Assembly (NCBI GenBank): GCA_016860845.1
Contig: BOKF01000017.1
Coordinates: 105,061 to 169,060, forward strand
DNA: 64,000 bases
Direction of reading: 5' to 3'
From: Chloroflexota bacterium
GTDB taxonomy: Bacteria > Chloroflexota > Anaerolineae > 4572-78 > J111
Below are positions 1-7,800 of the stretch, piece by piece (position 1 is the first letter of the stretch; every line of letters begins with the position of its first letter). Both the position numbers and the translations under genes were made by a program. The notes under the pieces are model-generated. The model did no database searches. It was given only the letters and a program-made list of their open reading frames with translations, and had not been told where the DNA came from.

Positions 1-18
1 TTACAAAGGAGTAGAACT

Positions 19-504
19 ATGGGTTATCCAATTACGGTAACGGTGAACGGCCAGCAAGTCTCGCAGGAAGTGGAGCCGCGCCTGCTGCTGGTTCATTTCA
101 TCCGCGAAAATTTAAATTTGACCGGCACCCACGTCGGCTGCGATACAACCAGTTGCGGGGCATGCACGGTCATCATGGACGGCAAGGCCGTCAAAAGCTG
201 CACTATCTTTGCCGTGCAGGCCAACGGCCGGACCATTGAAACCATCGAAGGGCTGGCTAACGGCGCCCTACACCCGCTGCAAGAGGGCTTTTGGGAGAAG
301 CATGGCCTGCAGTGCGGCTATTGTACCCCCGGCATGATCATGAGCGCCAAAGCCTTCCTCGCCCAAAACCCCAACCCGACCGAAGAAGAAATTCGCTGGG
401 CTATCTCCGGCAACCTGTGCCGCTGTACCGGTTACGTGAAGATTGTGGAAGCGATCCAGTACGCGGCAGAAAAATTGCAGGCTAAGGCTGAGGTTGAATT
501 GTGA
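19..504 (+). CDS. coxS: Aerobic CO dehydrogenase small (2Fe-2S) subunit
   Basis: 161-residue iron-sulfur subunit that passes electrons from the molybdenum centre of CoxL to the FAD subunit CoxM. Two clusters are visible: a plant-type ferredoxin set (Cys41, Cys46, Cys49, Cys61) and a C-terminal alpha-helical set (Cys99, Cys102, Cys134, Cys136, the last pair in CRCTGY). The length is normal for the family. An AAAGGAG ribosome site at 6-12 sets the ATG. The order coxS-coxL matches the coxM-S-L order of form I operons, so coxM is expected just left of the window (inference). The stop codon lies inside a heptad repeat. The subunit alone could belong to any xanthine-oxidase-family enzyme; the neighbouring CoxL makes it a CO dehydrogenase. 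Confidence 0.93.
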   Translation: MGYPITVTVNGQQVSQEVEPRLLLVHFIRENLNLTGTHVGCDTTSCGACTVIMDGKAVKSCTIFAVQANGRTIETIEGLANGALHPLQEGFWEKHGLQCGYCTPGMIMSAKAFLAQNPNPTEEEIRWAISGNLCRCTGYVKIVEAIQYAAEKLQAKAEVEL

Positions 505-558
505 ATAGTGAATTGTGAATGATTAATCGTCAATCCAAAATCGTAAATCGTAAATCAC
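496..558. repeat. Heptad tandem repeat, AAATCGT family (9 units)
   Basis: Nine consecutive 7-nt units in one phase, drifting from GAATTGT/GAATAGT to AAATCGT. The first unit contains the coxS stop codon and the array ends just before the coxL ribosome site. The same AAATCGT unit recurs at 29581-29615 and 35195-35241. Confidence 0.8.
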
Positions 559-567
559 GGAGGTATT

Positions 568-3009
568 ATGCCAGTACCGAGTAAAAAAGAAGTCCATACA
601 GCGGAAGCGCCGGAGGGCGTGACTATTTCGGCCAATGTACCCACCGCCCACGATGTTCGGGTAACGACACCCCCGGAAATCTGCGGGATGGGCCACCGCA
701 TGAAGCGCAAGGAAGACCCGCGCTTTATTCAAGGCGCGGGCAGGTACGTGGACGACATAAAACTGCCGGGTATGCTCTACCTGGACCTGGTCCGCAGCCC
801 CTACGCCCACGCCAAAATCTTGAAAATTGATGCCAGCAAGGCCCTGGCCCTGCCCGGAGTGTTGGCGGTCATCACCGGCGAGGATTTGAAAAAGGCCGGC
901 AATCTGCACTGGATGCCGACCCTCATGTCGGACACCCAGATGGTGCTGCCCACCGAAAAGGTCGTCTACTACGCCCAGGAAGTGTGCGCTGTCGTTGCCA
1001 CCGACCGCTACATCGCCGCCGATGCCGTCGAGCTGGTCGAGGTTGAGTACGAACCGCTGCCGCCGGTGATGGACCCGTTTGAGGCGCTCAAGAATGAGGT
1101 CATCGTTCGCGACGACAAAGAGGAAAAAACCAATCACATCTGGCACTGGGAAGCGGGCGATAAAGAAGCAACCGATAAAGTGTTCGCGGCAGCGGCCCAT
1201 GTGGTCAAAGAAAAGATTTACCTGCCCCGCATCCACGTCGCCTCCATTGAGACCTGCGGCATGGTCGCTCACTGGGATAAAATTCGAGAGCAGATGACCA
1301 TCTATATGACCTCCCAGGCCCCGCACGCCCACCGCACCGTCGTGGCCCTGGTCAGCGGGCTGCCGGAGCACAAAATCCGCATCATTTCACCCGACATCGG
1401 CGGCGGTTTTGGCGGCAAAGTACCGGTTTATCCCGGCTATGTCTGCACCATCGTCGCCAGTTTGGTCACCGGCAAGCCGGTCAAATGGATCGAGGACCGC
1501 AGCGAGAATCTGCAGGCCGACAGCTTTGCCCGCGACTACCACATCGAGGCCGAAATGGCCAGCGACGTCAACGGCAAGATCATCGGCCTGCGGGTCAACA
1601 CCATCGCCGACCACGGCGCGGCCGATGCGGCGGCCAACCCGTCCAAATTCCCGGCAGGGCTGTACAGCATCGCCACCGGCTCCTACGATATGAAAGCGGC
1701 GCACATCGCCGTAGATGGAGTCTACACCAACAAGCCGCCGGGGGGCGTCGCCTATCGCTGTTCCTTCCGCGTCACCGAGGCGGTTCACATGATCGAGCGC
1801 ATGGCCGACGTGATGGCCCACGAATTGGGCCAAGACCCGGCCGAGTTCCGGCTGAAGAACTTTATCCAGCCGGAGCAGTTCCCCTACAAATCGCCTACCG
1901 GCTGGACCTACGACAGCGGCAACTACGCCGCCGCCCTCAAACTGGCCATGGACATGCTCGGCTACGAGGAACTGCGCAAAGAACAGGCCGAAAAGTGGGC
2001 ACGGGGCGAGTTGATGGGCATCGGCATCTCCTGTTTCACCGAAGTGGTCGGAGCCGGGCCGTCGAAAGATTTCGACATCCTGGGCCTCAAGATGTTCGAT
2101 AGCTGCGAGATCCGCATCCATCCCACCGGCAAAGCCATCGCCCGCATCGGCGTACAGACGCAGGGCCAGGGGCACGAAACCACTTTTGCCCAGATCATCG
2201 CCGAGGAGCTGGGCCTGCCGGCCAGCCACATCGAGGTGGAACACGGCGACACCGACACCGCCCCCTACGGCCTGGGCACGTACGCCAGCCGTTCGACCCC
2301 CACCGCCGGGGCGGCTACGGCGATGGCCGCCCGCAAAATCAAGGCCAAGGCTAAAAAGATTGCTGCCCACCTGCTGGAAGTCAACGAGGATGACCTGGAG
2401 TGGAACGTTAACAAGTTCCAGGTCAAAGGCTCGCCGGAGCAGGCTAAAACCATCCAGGATATAGCTTTTGCTGCCTATACGAATCATCCCCAGGGTATGG
2501 AAGCCGGATTGGAAGCGGTCAATTACTACGACCCGCCCAACCTGACTTTCCCTTTTGGCAGCTACATCTGTGTGGTGGATATTGACAAGGGCACTGGCGA
2601 GGTTAAAATCCGCCGCTTTGTGGCCGTGGACGACTGCGGCAACATCATCAACCCCCTGGTGGTCGAAGGGCAGATTCACGGCGGCCTGACCATGGGCCTG
2701 GCCCCGGCCATGTTCGAGGAAATCGTCTACGACGAAAACGGCCAGAATTTGAGCGGAACCTTTATGGATTACCTGCTACCGACGGCAGTCGAGACGCCCA
2801 AGTGGGAGTTGGGTAAGACCATCACCCCTTCGCCCCACCACCCGCTGGGGGCCAAGGGCGTCGGCGAGTCACCGACGGTCGGCGCGCCGCCAGCCATTGC
2901 CAATGCGGTCGTGGACGCCCTATGGCATCTCGGCGTGCGCCACATTGACATTCCGATCACGCCGCAGAAGGTCTGGAAACTGCTGCGGGAGCACGGGGTA
3001 ACGGAGTAG
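568..3009 (+). CDS. coxL: Form I aerobic CO dehydrogenase large (Mo-binding) subunit
   Basis: 813-residue molybdopterin-binding subunit that oxidises CO to CO2 at a Mo-Cu site. The decisive motif is AYRCSFR at residues 395-401. AYxCSFR is the signature that separates true form I CoxL from the many xanthine-dehydrogenase-like relatives, and Cys398 is the copper ligand. The conserved active-site glutamate is in GVGES (Glu767). The N-terminal GxGRYVDDI and the domain order are typical, and the length is close to that of characterised CoxL. An ACGGAGG site at 557-563 precedes the ATG. The electrons would go to the respiratory chain through CoxS and CoxM. Maturation genes coxDEFG are not visible, though an XdhC/CoxI-like gene follows at 9.2 kb. 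Confidence in the form I call is high because the motif is intact. Confidence 0.95.
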   Translation: MPVPSKKEVHTAEAPEGVTISANVPTAHDVRVTTPPEICGMGHRMKRKEDPRFIQGAGRYVDDIKLPGMLYLDLVRSPYAHAKILKIDASKALALPGVLAVITGEDLKKAGNLHWMPTLMSDTQMVLPTEKVVYYAQEVCAVVATDRYIAADAVELVEVEYEPLPPVMDPFEALKNEVIVRDDKEEKTNHIWHWEAGDKEATDKVFAAAAHVVKEKIYLPRIHVASIETCGMVAHWDKIREQMTIYMTSQAPHAHRTVVALVSGLPEHKIRIISPDIGGGFGGKVPVYPGYVCTIVASLVTGKPVKWIEDRSENLQADSFARDYHIEAEMASDVNGKIIGLRVNTIADHGAADAAANPSKFPAGLYSIATGSYDMKAAHIAVDGVYTNKPPGGVAYRCSFRVTEAVHMIERMADVMAHELGQDPAEFRLKNFIQPEQFPYKSPTGWTYDSGNYAAALKLAMDMLGYEELRKEQAEKWARGELMGIGISCFTEVVGAGPSKDFDILGLKMFDSCEIRIHPTGKAIARIGVQTQGQGHETTFAQIIAEELGLPASHIEVEHGDTDTAPYGLGTYASRSTPTAGAATAMAARKIKAKAKKIAAHLLEVNEDDLEWNVNKFQVKGSPEQAKTIQDIAFAAYTNHPQGMEAGLEAVNYYDPPNLTFPFGSYICVVDIDKGTGEVKIRRFVAVDDCGNIINPLVVEGQIHGGLTMGLAPAMFEEIVYDENGQNLSGTFMDYLLPTAVETPKWELGKTITPSPHHPLGAKGVGESPTVGAPPAIANAVVDALWHLGVRHIDIPITPQKVWKLLREHGVTE

Positions 3010-3021
3010 AGGGGAGGAAAA

Positions 3022-3064
3022 GTGAGGCGTGAAGCGTGAGGCGTTTTTACGTTTCACGCTTCAC
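3022..3064. repeat. Heptad repeat, GTGAGGC/GCTTCAC inverted halves
   Basis: Three units of GTGAGGC/GTGAAGC, a short centre, then the complementary units GTTTCAC and GCTTCAC, so the transcript can fold into a hairpin. It sits 12 nt after the coxL stop and may act as a terminator or mRNA end structure. It is related to the GTGATGC arrays at 48001 and 63907. Confidence 0.75.
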
Positions 3065-3115
3065 GTTGCTATCAAGGGAGGGTAGTGCTATACTTTCGGC
3101 TAAAGGAGTATCTCA

Positions 3116-3346
3116 ATGAGCCAAATTCTAAAATCGCGCCGGATTGAATTTGACGAATTGACCCGGCTCTTGGGAGAGTACGAACGAAAGTATAACTTCT
3201 CCACCATTGAATTTTTCCAGCGTTACCTGGCCGGTGAATTGGGCGACGATGACGACTTGATGATGTGGGCCGGGCTTTATCACCTCTACCTGACCTCACA
3301 CCCGGTTCGAAAATTCATGCGTGAGGATACTCCCCTGGCTACATGA
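3116..3346 (+). CDS. Small acidic protein, probable antitoxin partner
   Basis: 76-residue protein with no confidently recognised domain. It is mostly helical with an acidic middle (GELGDDDDLMMWAGLYHLYL). It overlaps the next gene by the four bases ATGA, the usual coupling of toxin-antitoxin pairs. Its partner is a TumE/DUF6516-like protein, so an antitoxin role is likely by context. An AAAGGAG site at 3101-3107 supports the start. It is intact although the partner is frameshifted. Alternative: an unrelated small regulator. Confidence 0.6.
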   Translation: MSQILKSRRIEFDELTRLLGEYERKYNFSTIEFFQRYLAGELGDDDDLMMWAGLYHLYLTSHPVRKFMREDTPLAT

Positions 3347-3733
3347 AAATTGAGGATTATTTCTCAAATCTTGAACGGGGGTTGAGTCAAAATGTCAAAA
3401 TTGGGTCGCCAGAGCACCCGATTATTTGTCTGGCTTCGGATGATTACAATGGTCTCGTCCGCTACCGGATTTTCTTTTGGGATGACAGCTATCTCGATTT
3501 GTATGAAGTGGTGAATACCGAACAGGGCTACCCGATTAAGATCCATTACGCCTATAACCTTCTTGCGCGGCGGTGAACGGGTTTTTCGATACGATAACGC
3601 TCCCCATCATCCTGAAATTCCAACCCACCCTCATCACAAGCATGTCGGGCCAGCCGATACACTTGCAGAGTCTACGGAGCCTACCCTGACCCAAATTCTC
3701 GTGGAAATCGAAGCCGTGCTTAATTCAGGGTAA
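3343..3733 (+). pseudogene. TumE/DUF6516-like toxin, frameshifted
   Basis: The first frame (3343-3576, 77 residues, MKIEDYFSNLERG to NLLARR) stops at a TGA. The missing C-terminus continues in another frame from about 3572 and reads VFRYDNAPHHPEIP, then HHKHVG, then a helical end closing at the TAA at 3731-3733. That His-rich FRYDNAPHHP/HHKHVG stretch is, as I recall it, the conserved C-terminus of the DUF6516 family (toxin of the TumE/TumA type), so the two pieces belong together. One extra base in the GC-rich stretch near 3566-3573 would explain the break. It may be a real disabling mutation or a sequencing/assembly error. The upstream 76-residue gene overlaps by ATGA as in a two-gene toxin-antitoxin operon. 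Confidence 0.7.
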
Positions 3734-3850
3734 TAATGCTTGTCAGCGCGGGTAGCACCTTCTAAAACAAAGTACCCTTTCCACCCAAACTGTGCTAAAA
3801 TCGGGCGGCTATTGCCCAGCGCCTTACTGCCGAAGTGAAGAGTAACCTCG

Positions 3851-4093
3851 ATGATTGGGAAACGGGACAGTCCTACCCAGCTCCAGGTAGACCAATCCAG
3901 TGGCCCGCTGAGATATTTGTTTGGGCTGCCCCTGCTGCTGGGCGGCCTCTACTTTCTTTACCAATACCTCATCCTCGGTATCGTCGAGTATATTCAGGCG
4001 AGGGATTGGTCAGGCCTGTTCGGCGGCTTCTTGGGCTGGCTGGTCATCCTCCTGCTCGGGGTCACAGGTTACACCCACTTATCTGACTACTGA
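3851..4093 (+). CDS. Small membrane protein of unknown function
   Basis: 80-residue frame with two hydrophobic segments (about residues 22-43 and 57-75) separated by a short polar loop with ARDWSG. I do not recognise a family. The hydrophobic pattern favours this frame over the overlapping Pro/Arg-rich frame at 3835-4086. No good ribosome site precedes the ATG, so the start is uncertain. Its last codons and stop (4091-4093) lie within a heptad repeat, like several other genes here. It lies between the decayed toxin pair and the AhpD-like gene, about 25 nt upstream of the latter. Confidence 0.5.
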   Translation: MIGKRDSPTQLQVDQSSGPLRYLFGLPLLLGGLYFLYQYLILGIVEYIQARDWSGLFGGFLGWLVILLLGVTGYTHLSDY

Positions 4094-4111
4094 CATCTGA
4101 CTACTGATTAC
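4084..4111. repeat. Heptad repeat, TGACTAC family (4 units)
   Basis: Four 7-nt units (TGACTAC, TGACATC, TGACTAC, TGATTAC) overlapping the stop of the small membrane protein and ending a few bases before the next ribosome site. The same family is at 5574, 6720, 12844 (complement) and 29848. Confidence 0.8.
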
Positions 4112-4129
4112 TATTTCTTGGAGTTCACT

Positions 4130-4528
4130 ATGCCCACCGTCAAAATGATCGAGTACGACGAGGCCAGCCCGGAGGTCCGGGCCGTTTACGACGACATCAA
4201 GGCCACCCGCAAAACCGACACGATCACCAACTTCTGGAAAACCATCGCCACCCACCCGCCGACCCTGGCCCGCGTCTGGCGCGACCTGAAGGAGGTGATG
4301 GCTCCAGGCCGTCTCGACCCGCTGACCAAGGAAATGATTGCCATTGCCGTCAGCGCCACCACCGGCTGCGCTTACTGTATCAACTCCCACACTACCGCCG
4401 CTAAAAAGCTGGGCATGGATAACGAGATGCTAGGCGAGTTGATGGCCGTAATCGGCATGTTCAACACGACTAACAAGCTGGCCGAAGGCTACCAGGTCGA
4501 GCCGGACGTGTTTCCACCCCTGGAGTAA
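4130..4528 (+). CDS. Carboxymuconolactone decarboxylase/AhpD-like protein
   Basis: 132-residue helical protein of the AhpD/CMD family. The redox pair Cys80-x2-Cys83 with His87 (CAYCINSH) is the AhpD-type active site and suggests thiol peroxidase or disulfide reductase activity rather than lactone decarboxylation. A TTGGAG site at 4119-4124 precedes the ATG at 4130; an in-frame TTG at 4118 overlaps that site and is a poor start. It sits 17 nt upstream of acoX and is probably cotranscribed with the dehydrogenase genes, perhaps to protect lipoyl or thiol groups (inference). The substrate cannot be told from the sequence. Confidence 0.85.
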   Translation: MPTVKMIEYDEASPEVRAVYDDIKATRKTDTITNFWKTIATHPPTLARVWRDLKEVMAPGRLDPLTKEMIAIAVSATTGCAYCINSHTTAAKKLGMDNEMLGELMAVIGMFNTTNKLAEGYQVEPDVFPPLE

Positions 4529-4545
4529 GAGGCACGAACTCCTCT

Positions 4546-5547
4546 ATGGCAGCCACCGTTGGAATTATCGCCAACCCGGCCTCAGGCAAAGATATCCGGC
4601 GGCTGGTAGCTCACGGCTCGGTCTTTGATAACCGGGAAAAAATCAACATCATCCGCCGTGCCCTACGCGGTCTGGACGCGCTGGGCATCACCCACGTTCT
4701 GGCCATGCCCGATACTTTTGGGTTGGTGGTTCACGCTCAGGAGAAAGCCGGGGTAAGTCTGCAGGTTGACCTGCTGGACATGCCCCTGACCAACACCGCC
4801 CAGGACTCAACCATGGCGGCCTGCTTGATGGCCGCCGCCGGAGTGGGCTGCATCATTACCCTGGGGGGTGACGGCACCAACCGGGCGGTGACCAAAGGCT
4901 GTGGCTACGTGCCGCTGGTGCCCATCTCTACCGGCACCAACAACGCCTTTCCGGTGATGGTCGAAGGCACCCTGGCCGGACTGGCCGCTGGCGTGGTCGC
5001 CCTGAATATAGCGAACGTGCGGCCGGAGGCAGTCCGCCTGGCCCGGTGCCTTGAAATTTTGCGCAACGGCCAGTTCATTGACCTGGCCCTGGTGGATGTG
5101 GTCGTTTACGATGAACGCTTCGTCGCCAGCCGGGCCATCTGGGAGGCGAATAAGATGCGGGCCGTGATTCTATCGCAGGTCAGGCCGGGCACTATCGGCG
5201 CTTCGGCGATTGCCGGTTACTTGCCGGAGACGCCGCTCAACGGGCAGCACGGTGTCTGGATCGAGATTGGCCCGGGAATGCAGCAAGTCCTGGCGCCTAT
5301 TGCGCCGGGACTCATTCTGCCGGTGCCCATTCAGTCTATCCAATGGCTGGCCGTGGGCGAACAGAAGGCAGTGACACACATCCCCACCGTTCTGGCCCTG
5401 GACGGCGAGCGCGAAATCCCGATCAAGGCAGATGAATTGATCGAAATCCGCCTCACCCAAAACGGGCCGCATGTCGTCAATGTGGAAGCAGCGCTCCAGG
5501 TCGCCAGCCGGGCGGGACTGTTTGTTTCAACCCACGAAAGGAGGTAA
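4546..5547 (+). CDS. acoX: AcoX family, NAD kinase-like protein
   Basis: 333-residue protein of the ATP-NAD kinase superfamily, AcoX branch. The GIIANPASGKDIRRLV start and the LGGDGTNRAV loop (GGDGT nucleotide-binding motif) are clear. In acetoin-using bacteria such as Ralstonia, acoX heads the acetoin dehydrogenase genes acoXABC, and the order here is the same: acoX, E1 alpha, E1 beta, E2. Its biochemical role is unproven even in studied organisms; an NAD(H)-related kinase function is a family-based guess. The gene starts 17 nt after the AhpD-like gene, and 76 nt containing heptad repeats separate it from E1 alpha. I use the symbol on the basis of both sequence and gene order. Confidence 0.85.
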   Translation: MAATVGIIANPASGKDIRRLVAHGSVFDNREKINIIRRALRGLDALGITHVLAMPDTFGLVVHAQEKAGVSLQVDLLDMPLTNTAQDSTMAACLMAAAGVGCIITLGGDGTNRAVTKGCGYVPLVPISTGTNNAFPVMVEGTLAGLAAGVVALNIANVRPEAVRLARCLEILRNGQFIDLALVDVVVYDERFVASRAIWEANKMRAVILSQVRPGTIGASAIAGYLPETPLNGQHGVWIEIGPGMQQVLAPIAPGLILPVPIQSIQWLAVGEQKAVTHIPTVLALDGEREIPIKADELIEIRLTQNGPHVVNVEAALQVASRAGLFVSTHERR

Positions 5548-5573
5548 AGTTTCAACAAAGCGCGAACAATATC

Positions 5574-5601
5574 TGACGACTGTCTACTGACGACTGTCTA
5601 C
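5574..5601. repeat. Heptad repeat, TGACGAC/TGTCTAC (4 units)
   Basis: Two alternating heptads repeated twice between acoX and E1 alpha, followed by T6 and then the E1 alpha ribosome site GAGGAGG. The same arrangement (array, T-run, ribosome site) recurs before E1 beta. Confidence 0.8.
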
Positions 5602-5623
5602 TTTTTTATCGAGGAGGATAATT

Positions 5624-6610
5624 ATGGCTTTAGACAAAGCAACCTTATTAGACCTATACCGCATGCTGGTTAAAATCCGCACCTTTGAAGAACGCGTTGG
5701 GGCCATGTATTACGAGGAAAAACTGCCGGCTTTTGACATTGCCGCCGGCCCTATTCCCGGCGAGATGCACCTGTACAGCGGCCAGGAGGCGGTGGCCGCC
5801 GGTGTCTGCGCCCATCTCCGCCCCGACGACCCGGTGACCAGCACCCACCGGCCTCACGGCCATCTCATCGCCAAAGGGGTAGACCTGAAGAAAATGATGG
5901 CCGAAATTTTTGGCAAGAAAACCGGTCTCTGCCAGGGCAAGGGCGGCCATATGCATCTGTTTGATCCCAGCCTGCACTTTGGCTGCGGCGGCATCGTCGG
6001 CGGGGGTATTCCTCACGCCGTAGGCGCGGCTTTGGCCATCAAAAAGCAGAAGCAAGACCGGGTCGCCGTGGCCTTTTTTGGGGAAGGAGCGGCCAATATC
6101 GGCGCTTTTCACGAGTCGGTCAACCTGGCCGGTGTTTGGCAGGCGCCGGTCGTCTTTGTGGTCGAGGATAACCTGTATGCCATCTCCGTGCCCAAATCGG
6201 TCTCTACATCTGTCCGCAGCAACGCCGAGCGGGGCGCTGCCTATGGCATCCCCGCGGTGCAGGTAGACGGTCAGGATGTGACGGCGGTCTACGAAGCTGC
6301 CGGCGAGGCGATTGCTCGCGCCCGGCGCGGCGAAGGCCCCAGTTTGATCGAGGCGATTTGCTATCGCTACCGCGGCCACTTTGAGGGCGACGCCGAGGGT
6401 TACTTGCAGCAAGGCGAAAAGGCCAGTTGGAAAGAGAAAGACCCGATCAATATCCTGGGTGCGCAGCTCAAAGCACAGGGCTGGCTCGGCGACGCCGAAG
6501 CCCAGGCCATTCAGGATGAAATGACCGCGCAGGTGGCCGAGGCCGAAGCCTTTGCCCGCGAGAGTTCCTACCCGGCCCCGGAAGAAGCCTTGCAGCACGT
6601 CTTTGCATAG
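5624..6610 (+). CDS. acoA: Thiamine-dependent 2-oxoacid/acetoin dehydrogenase E1 alpha
   Basis: 328-residue E1 alpha subunit that, with E1 beta, decarboxylates a 2-oxoacid or cleaves acetoin using thiamine diphosphate and passes the acyl group to lipoyl-E2. The TPP-Mg motif is present in variant form, GEGAANIGAFHES ending in VVEDN instead of the usual GDG...ENN. The N-terminal HRPHGHLIAKGV and GKGGHMH stretches are typical of the acetoin/pyruvate E1 alpha group. A GAGGAGG site precedes the ATG. The acoX neighbour points to acetoin as substrate, but pyruvate or a branched-chain 2-oxoacid cannot be excluded from sequence. The length is normal. Confidence 0.85.
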   Translation: MALDKATLLDLYRMLVKIRTFEERVGAMYYEEKLPAFDIAAGPIPGEMHLYSGQEAVAAGVCAHLRPDDPVTSTHRPHGHLIAKGVDLKKMMAEIFGKKTGLCQGKGGHMHLFDPSLHFGCGGIVGGGIPHAVGAALAIKKQKQDRVAVAFFGEGAANIGAFHESVNLAGVWQAPVVFVVEDNLYAISVPKSVSTSVRSNAERGAAYGIPAVQVDGQDVTAVYEAAGEAIARARRGEGPSLIEAICYRYRGHFEGDAEGYLQQGEKASWKEKDPINILGAQLKAQGWLGDAEAQAIQDEMTAQVAEAEAFARESSYPAPEEALQHVFA

Positions 6611-6719
6611 CAAGCTAACTAAAATAGAAGTGTGTACAAACCTGTGGCACACCGCCAACATTGAAAGGTAGCAGGGTCGTAGATAGCAAGTCGCAGGTGT
6701 CAGATAGCAATTCTTTGTC

Positions 6720-6761
6720 TGGTTACTGACTTCTGTTTACTGACCTCTGTCTACCGTCTAC
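6720..6761. repeat. Heptad repeat, TGACTTC/TGTCTAC (6 units)
   Basis: Six 7-nt units between E1 alpha and E1 beta, followed by T6 and AGGAG. A second, looser repeat zone (GTCGCAG, ATAGCAA) lies just before it at about 6667-6711; it shares GTCGCAGGT with the repeats flanking the hairpin near 15.5 kb. The 168-nt gap between these two subunit genes holds no other gene. Confidence 0.8.
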
Positions 6762-6778
6762 TTTTTTAGGAGACAATC

Positions 6779-7789
6779 ATGGCAGAGAGATTACTAACCA
6801 CATCCAAAGCTATTGCCGAAGCCATCGCCCAGGAGATGGAACGGGATGAGCGCGTCTTTGTAATGGGTGAAGATATTGGGGCCTACGGCGGCATCTTTGG
6901 CGCGACGGAGGGTTTGTTGAAAAAGTTTGGCCCGGAGCGGGTGATGGACACCCCCATCTCCGAAATGGGCTTTATTGGCGCAGCCGTCGGCGCGGCCACC
7001 GAGGGCATGCGGCCCATCGCCGAGTTGATGTTTGTGGACTTCTTTGGCGCGGCGATGGACCAGATTTACAATCATATGGCTAAAATCCATTACATGTCGG
7101 GCGGCAACACCAAAGTGCCCATGGTGCTGATGACCGCCATCGGCGGCAGTTACAGCGACGCCGCCCAGCACTCCCAGTGCCTTTACGGCCTTTTTGCCCA
7201 CACCCCCGGCATCAAAATTGTGATCCCGTCCAGTCCCTACGACGCCAAAGGGCTGATGACCCAGGCCATTCGCGACGACAGCCCGGTGATGTACTTCTTC
7301 CACAAAGGGGTGCAGGGCCTGGGCTGGATGACGCCCAACCCCCGCGCCACCGGCCACGTCCCGGAAGCGCCGTACACCATCCCCTTTGGCCAGGCCGACG
7401 TCAAGCGCCAAGGCACGGACCTGACCATTATCTCGGTCGCGCTGATGCTTCATCGCAGCCTTGACGCGGCGGAAAAACTGGCTGGCGAGGGCATCAACGC
7501 CGAAGTGATTGACCTGCGCACCCTGGTGCCGCTGGACAAAGAAACCATCGTCAACTCGGTCAAGAAAACCCATCGCGTGCTGATTGTGGACGAGGATTAC
7601 AAAAGCTACGGCATGTCAGGGGAACTGGCCGCGATTGTGGCCGAAGAGGCGCTGGATTACCTGGACGCCCCGCCTAAACGCCTGGCCGTACCCGATGTGC
7701 CCATTCCCTACAGCCGCCCGCTGGAGCAGTACGTCCAGCCTTCGGCTGATAAGATTGCGGCTGTGGCGCGCGAGTTGGTGGCCGCCTGA
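6779..7789 (+). CDS. acoB: Thiamine-dependent 2-oxoacid/acetoin dehydrogenase E1 beta
   Basis: 336-residue transketolase-like E1 beta subunit that completes the thiamine site of the E1 heterotetramer. Typical stretches are MGEDIGAYGG near residue 25, DTPISEMGF near residue 60, VPYSRPLE-like PIPYSRPLEQ near the C-terminus, and the C-terminal transketolase fold with IDLRTLVPLD. An AGGAG site 6 nt before the ATG sets the start. The stop is 11 nt before the E2 start, with the E2 ribosome site overlapping this gene's end, so translation is probably coupled. Substrate uncertainty is the same as for E1 alpha. Confidence 0.87.
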   Translation: MAERLLTTSKAIAEAIAQEMERDERVFVMGEDIGAYGGIFGATEGLLKKFGPERVMDTPISEMGFIGAAVGAATEGMRPIAELMFVDFFGAAMDQIYNHMAKIHYMSGGNTKVPMVLMTAIGGSYSDAAQHSQCLYGLFAHTPGIKIVIPSSPYDAKGLMTQAIRDDSPVMYFFHKGVQGLGWMTPNPRATGHVPEAPYTIPFGQADVKRQGTDLTIISVALMLHRSLDAAEKLAGEGINAEVIDLRTLVPLDKETIVNSVKKTHRVLIVDEDYKSYGMSGELAAIVAEEALDYLDAPPKRLAVPDVPIPYSRPLEQYVQPSADKIAAVARELVAA

Positions 7790-7800
7790 GGAAACGCCCG

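Noticed and set aside
496..558. CRISPR array from short repeats
   Set aside because: Units are 7 nt, contiguous, without spacers, and there are no cas genes.
523..2679. Long minus-strand frames opposite coxL
   Set aside because: CoxL is unambiguous on the plus strand; the opposite frames have Gly/Asp/His-rich composition typical of shadows.
3835..4086. 83-residue frame overlapping the small membrane protein
   Set aside because: It is Pro/Arg-rich without hydrophobic pattern; the overlapping frame at 3851 has two clear membrane segments.
5654..6661. 335-residue minus-strand frame opposite E1 alpha
   Set aside because: The E1 alpha motifs fix the plus-strand frame; the antisense frame has no domain.
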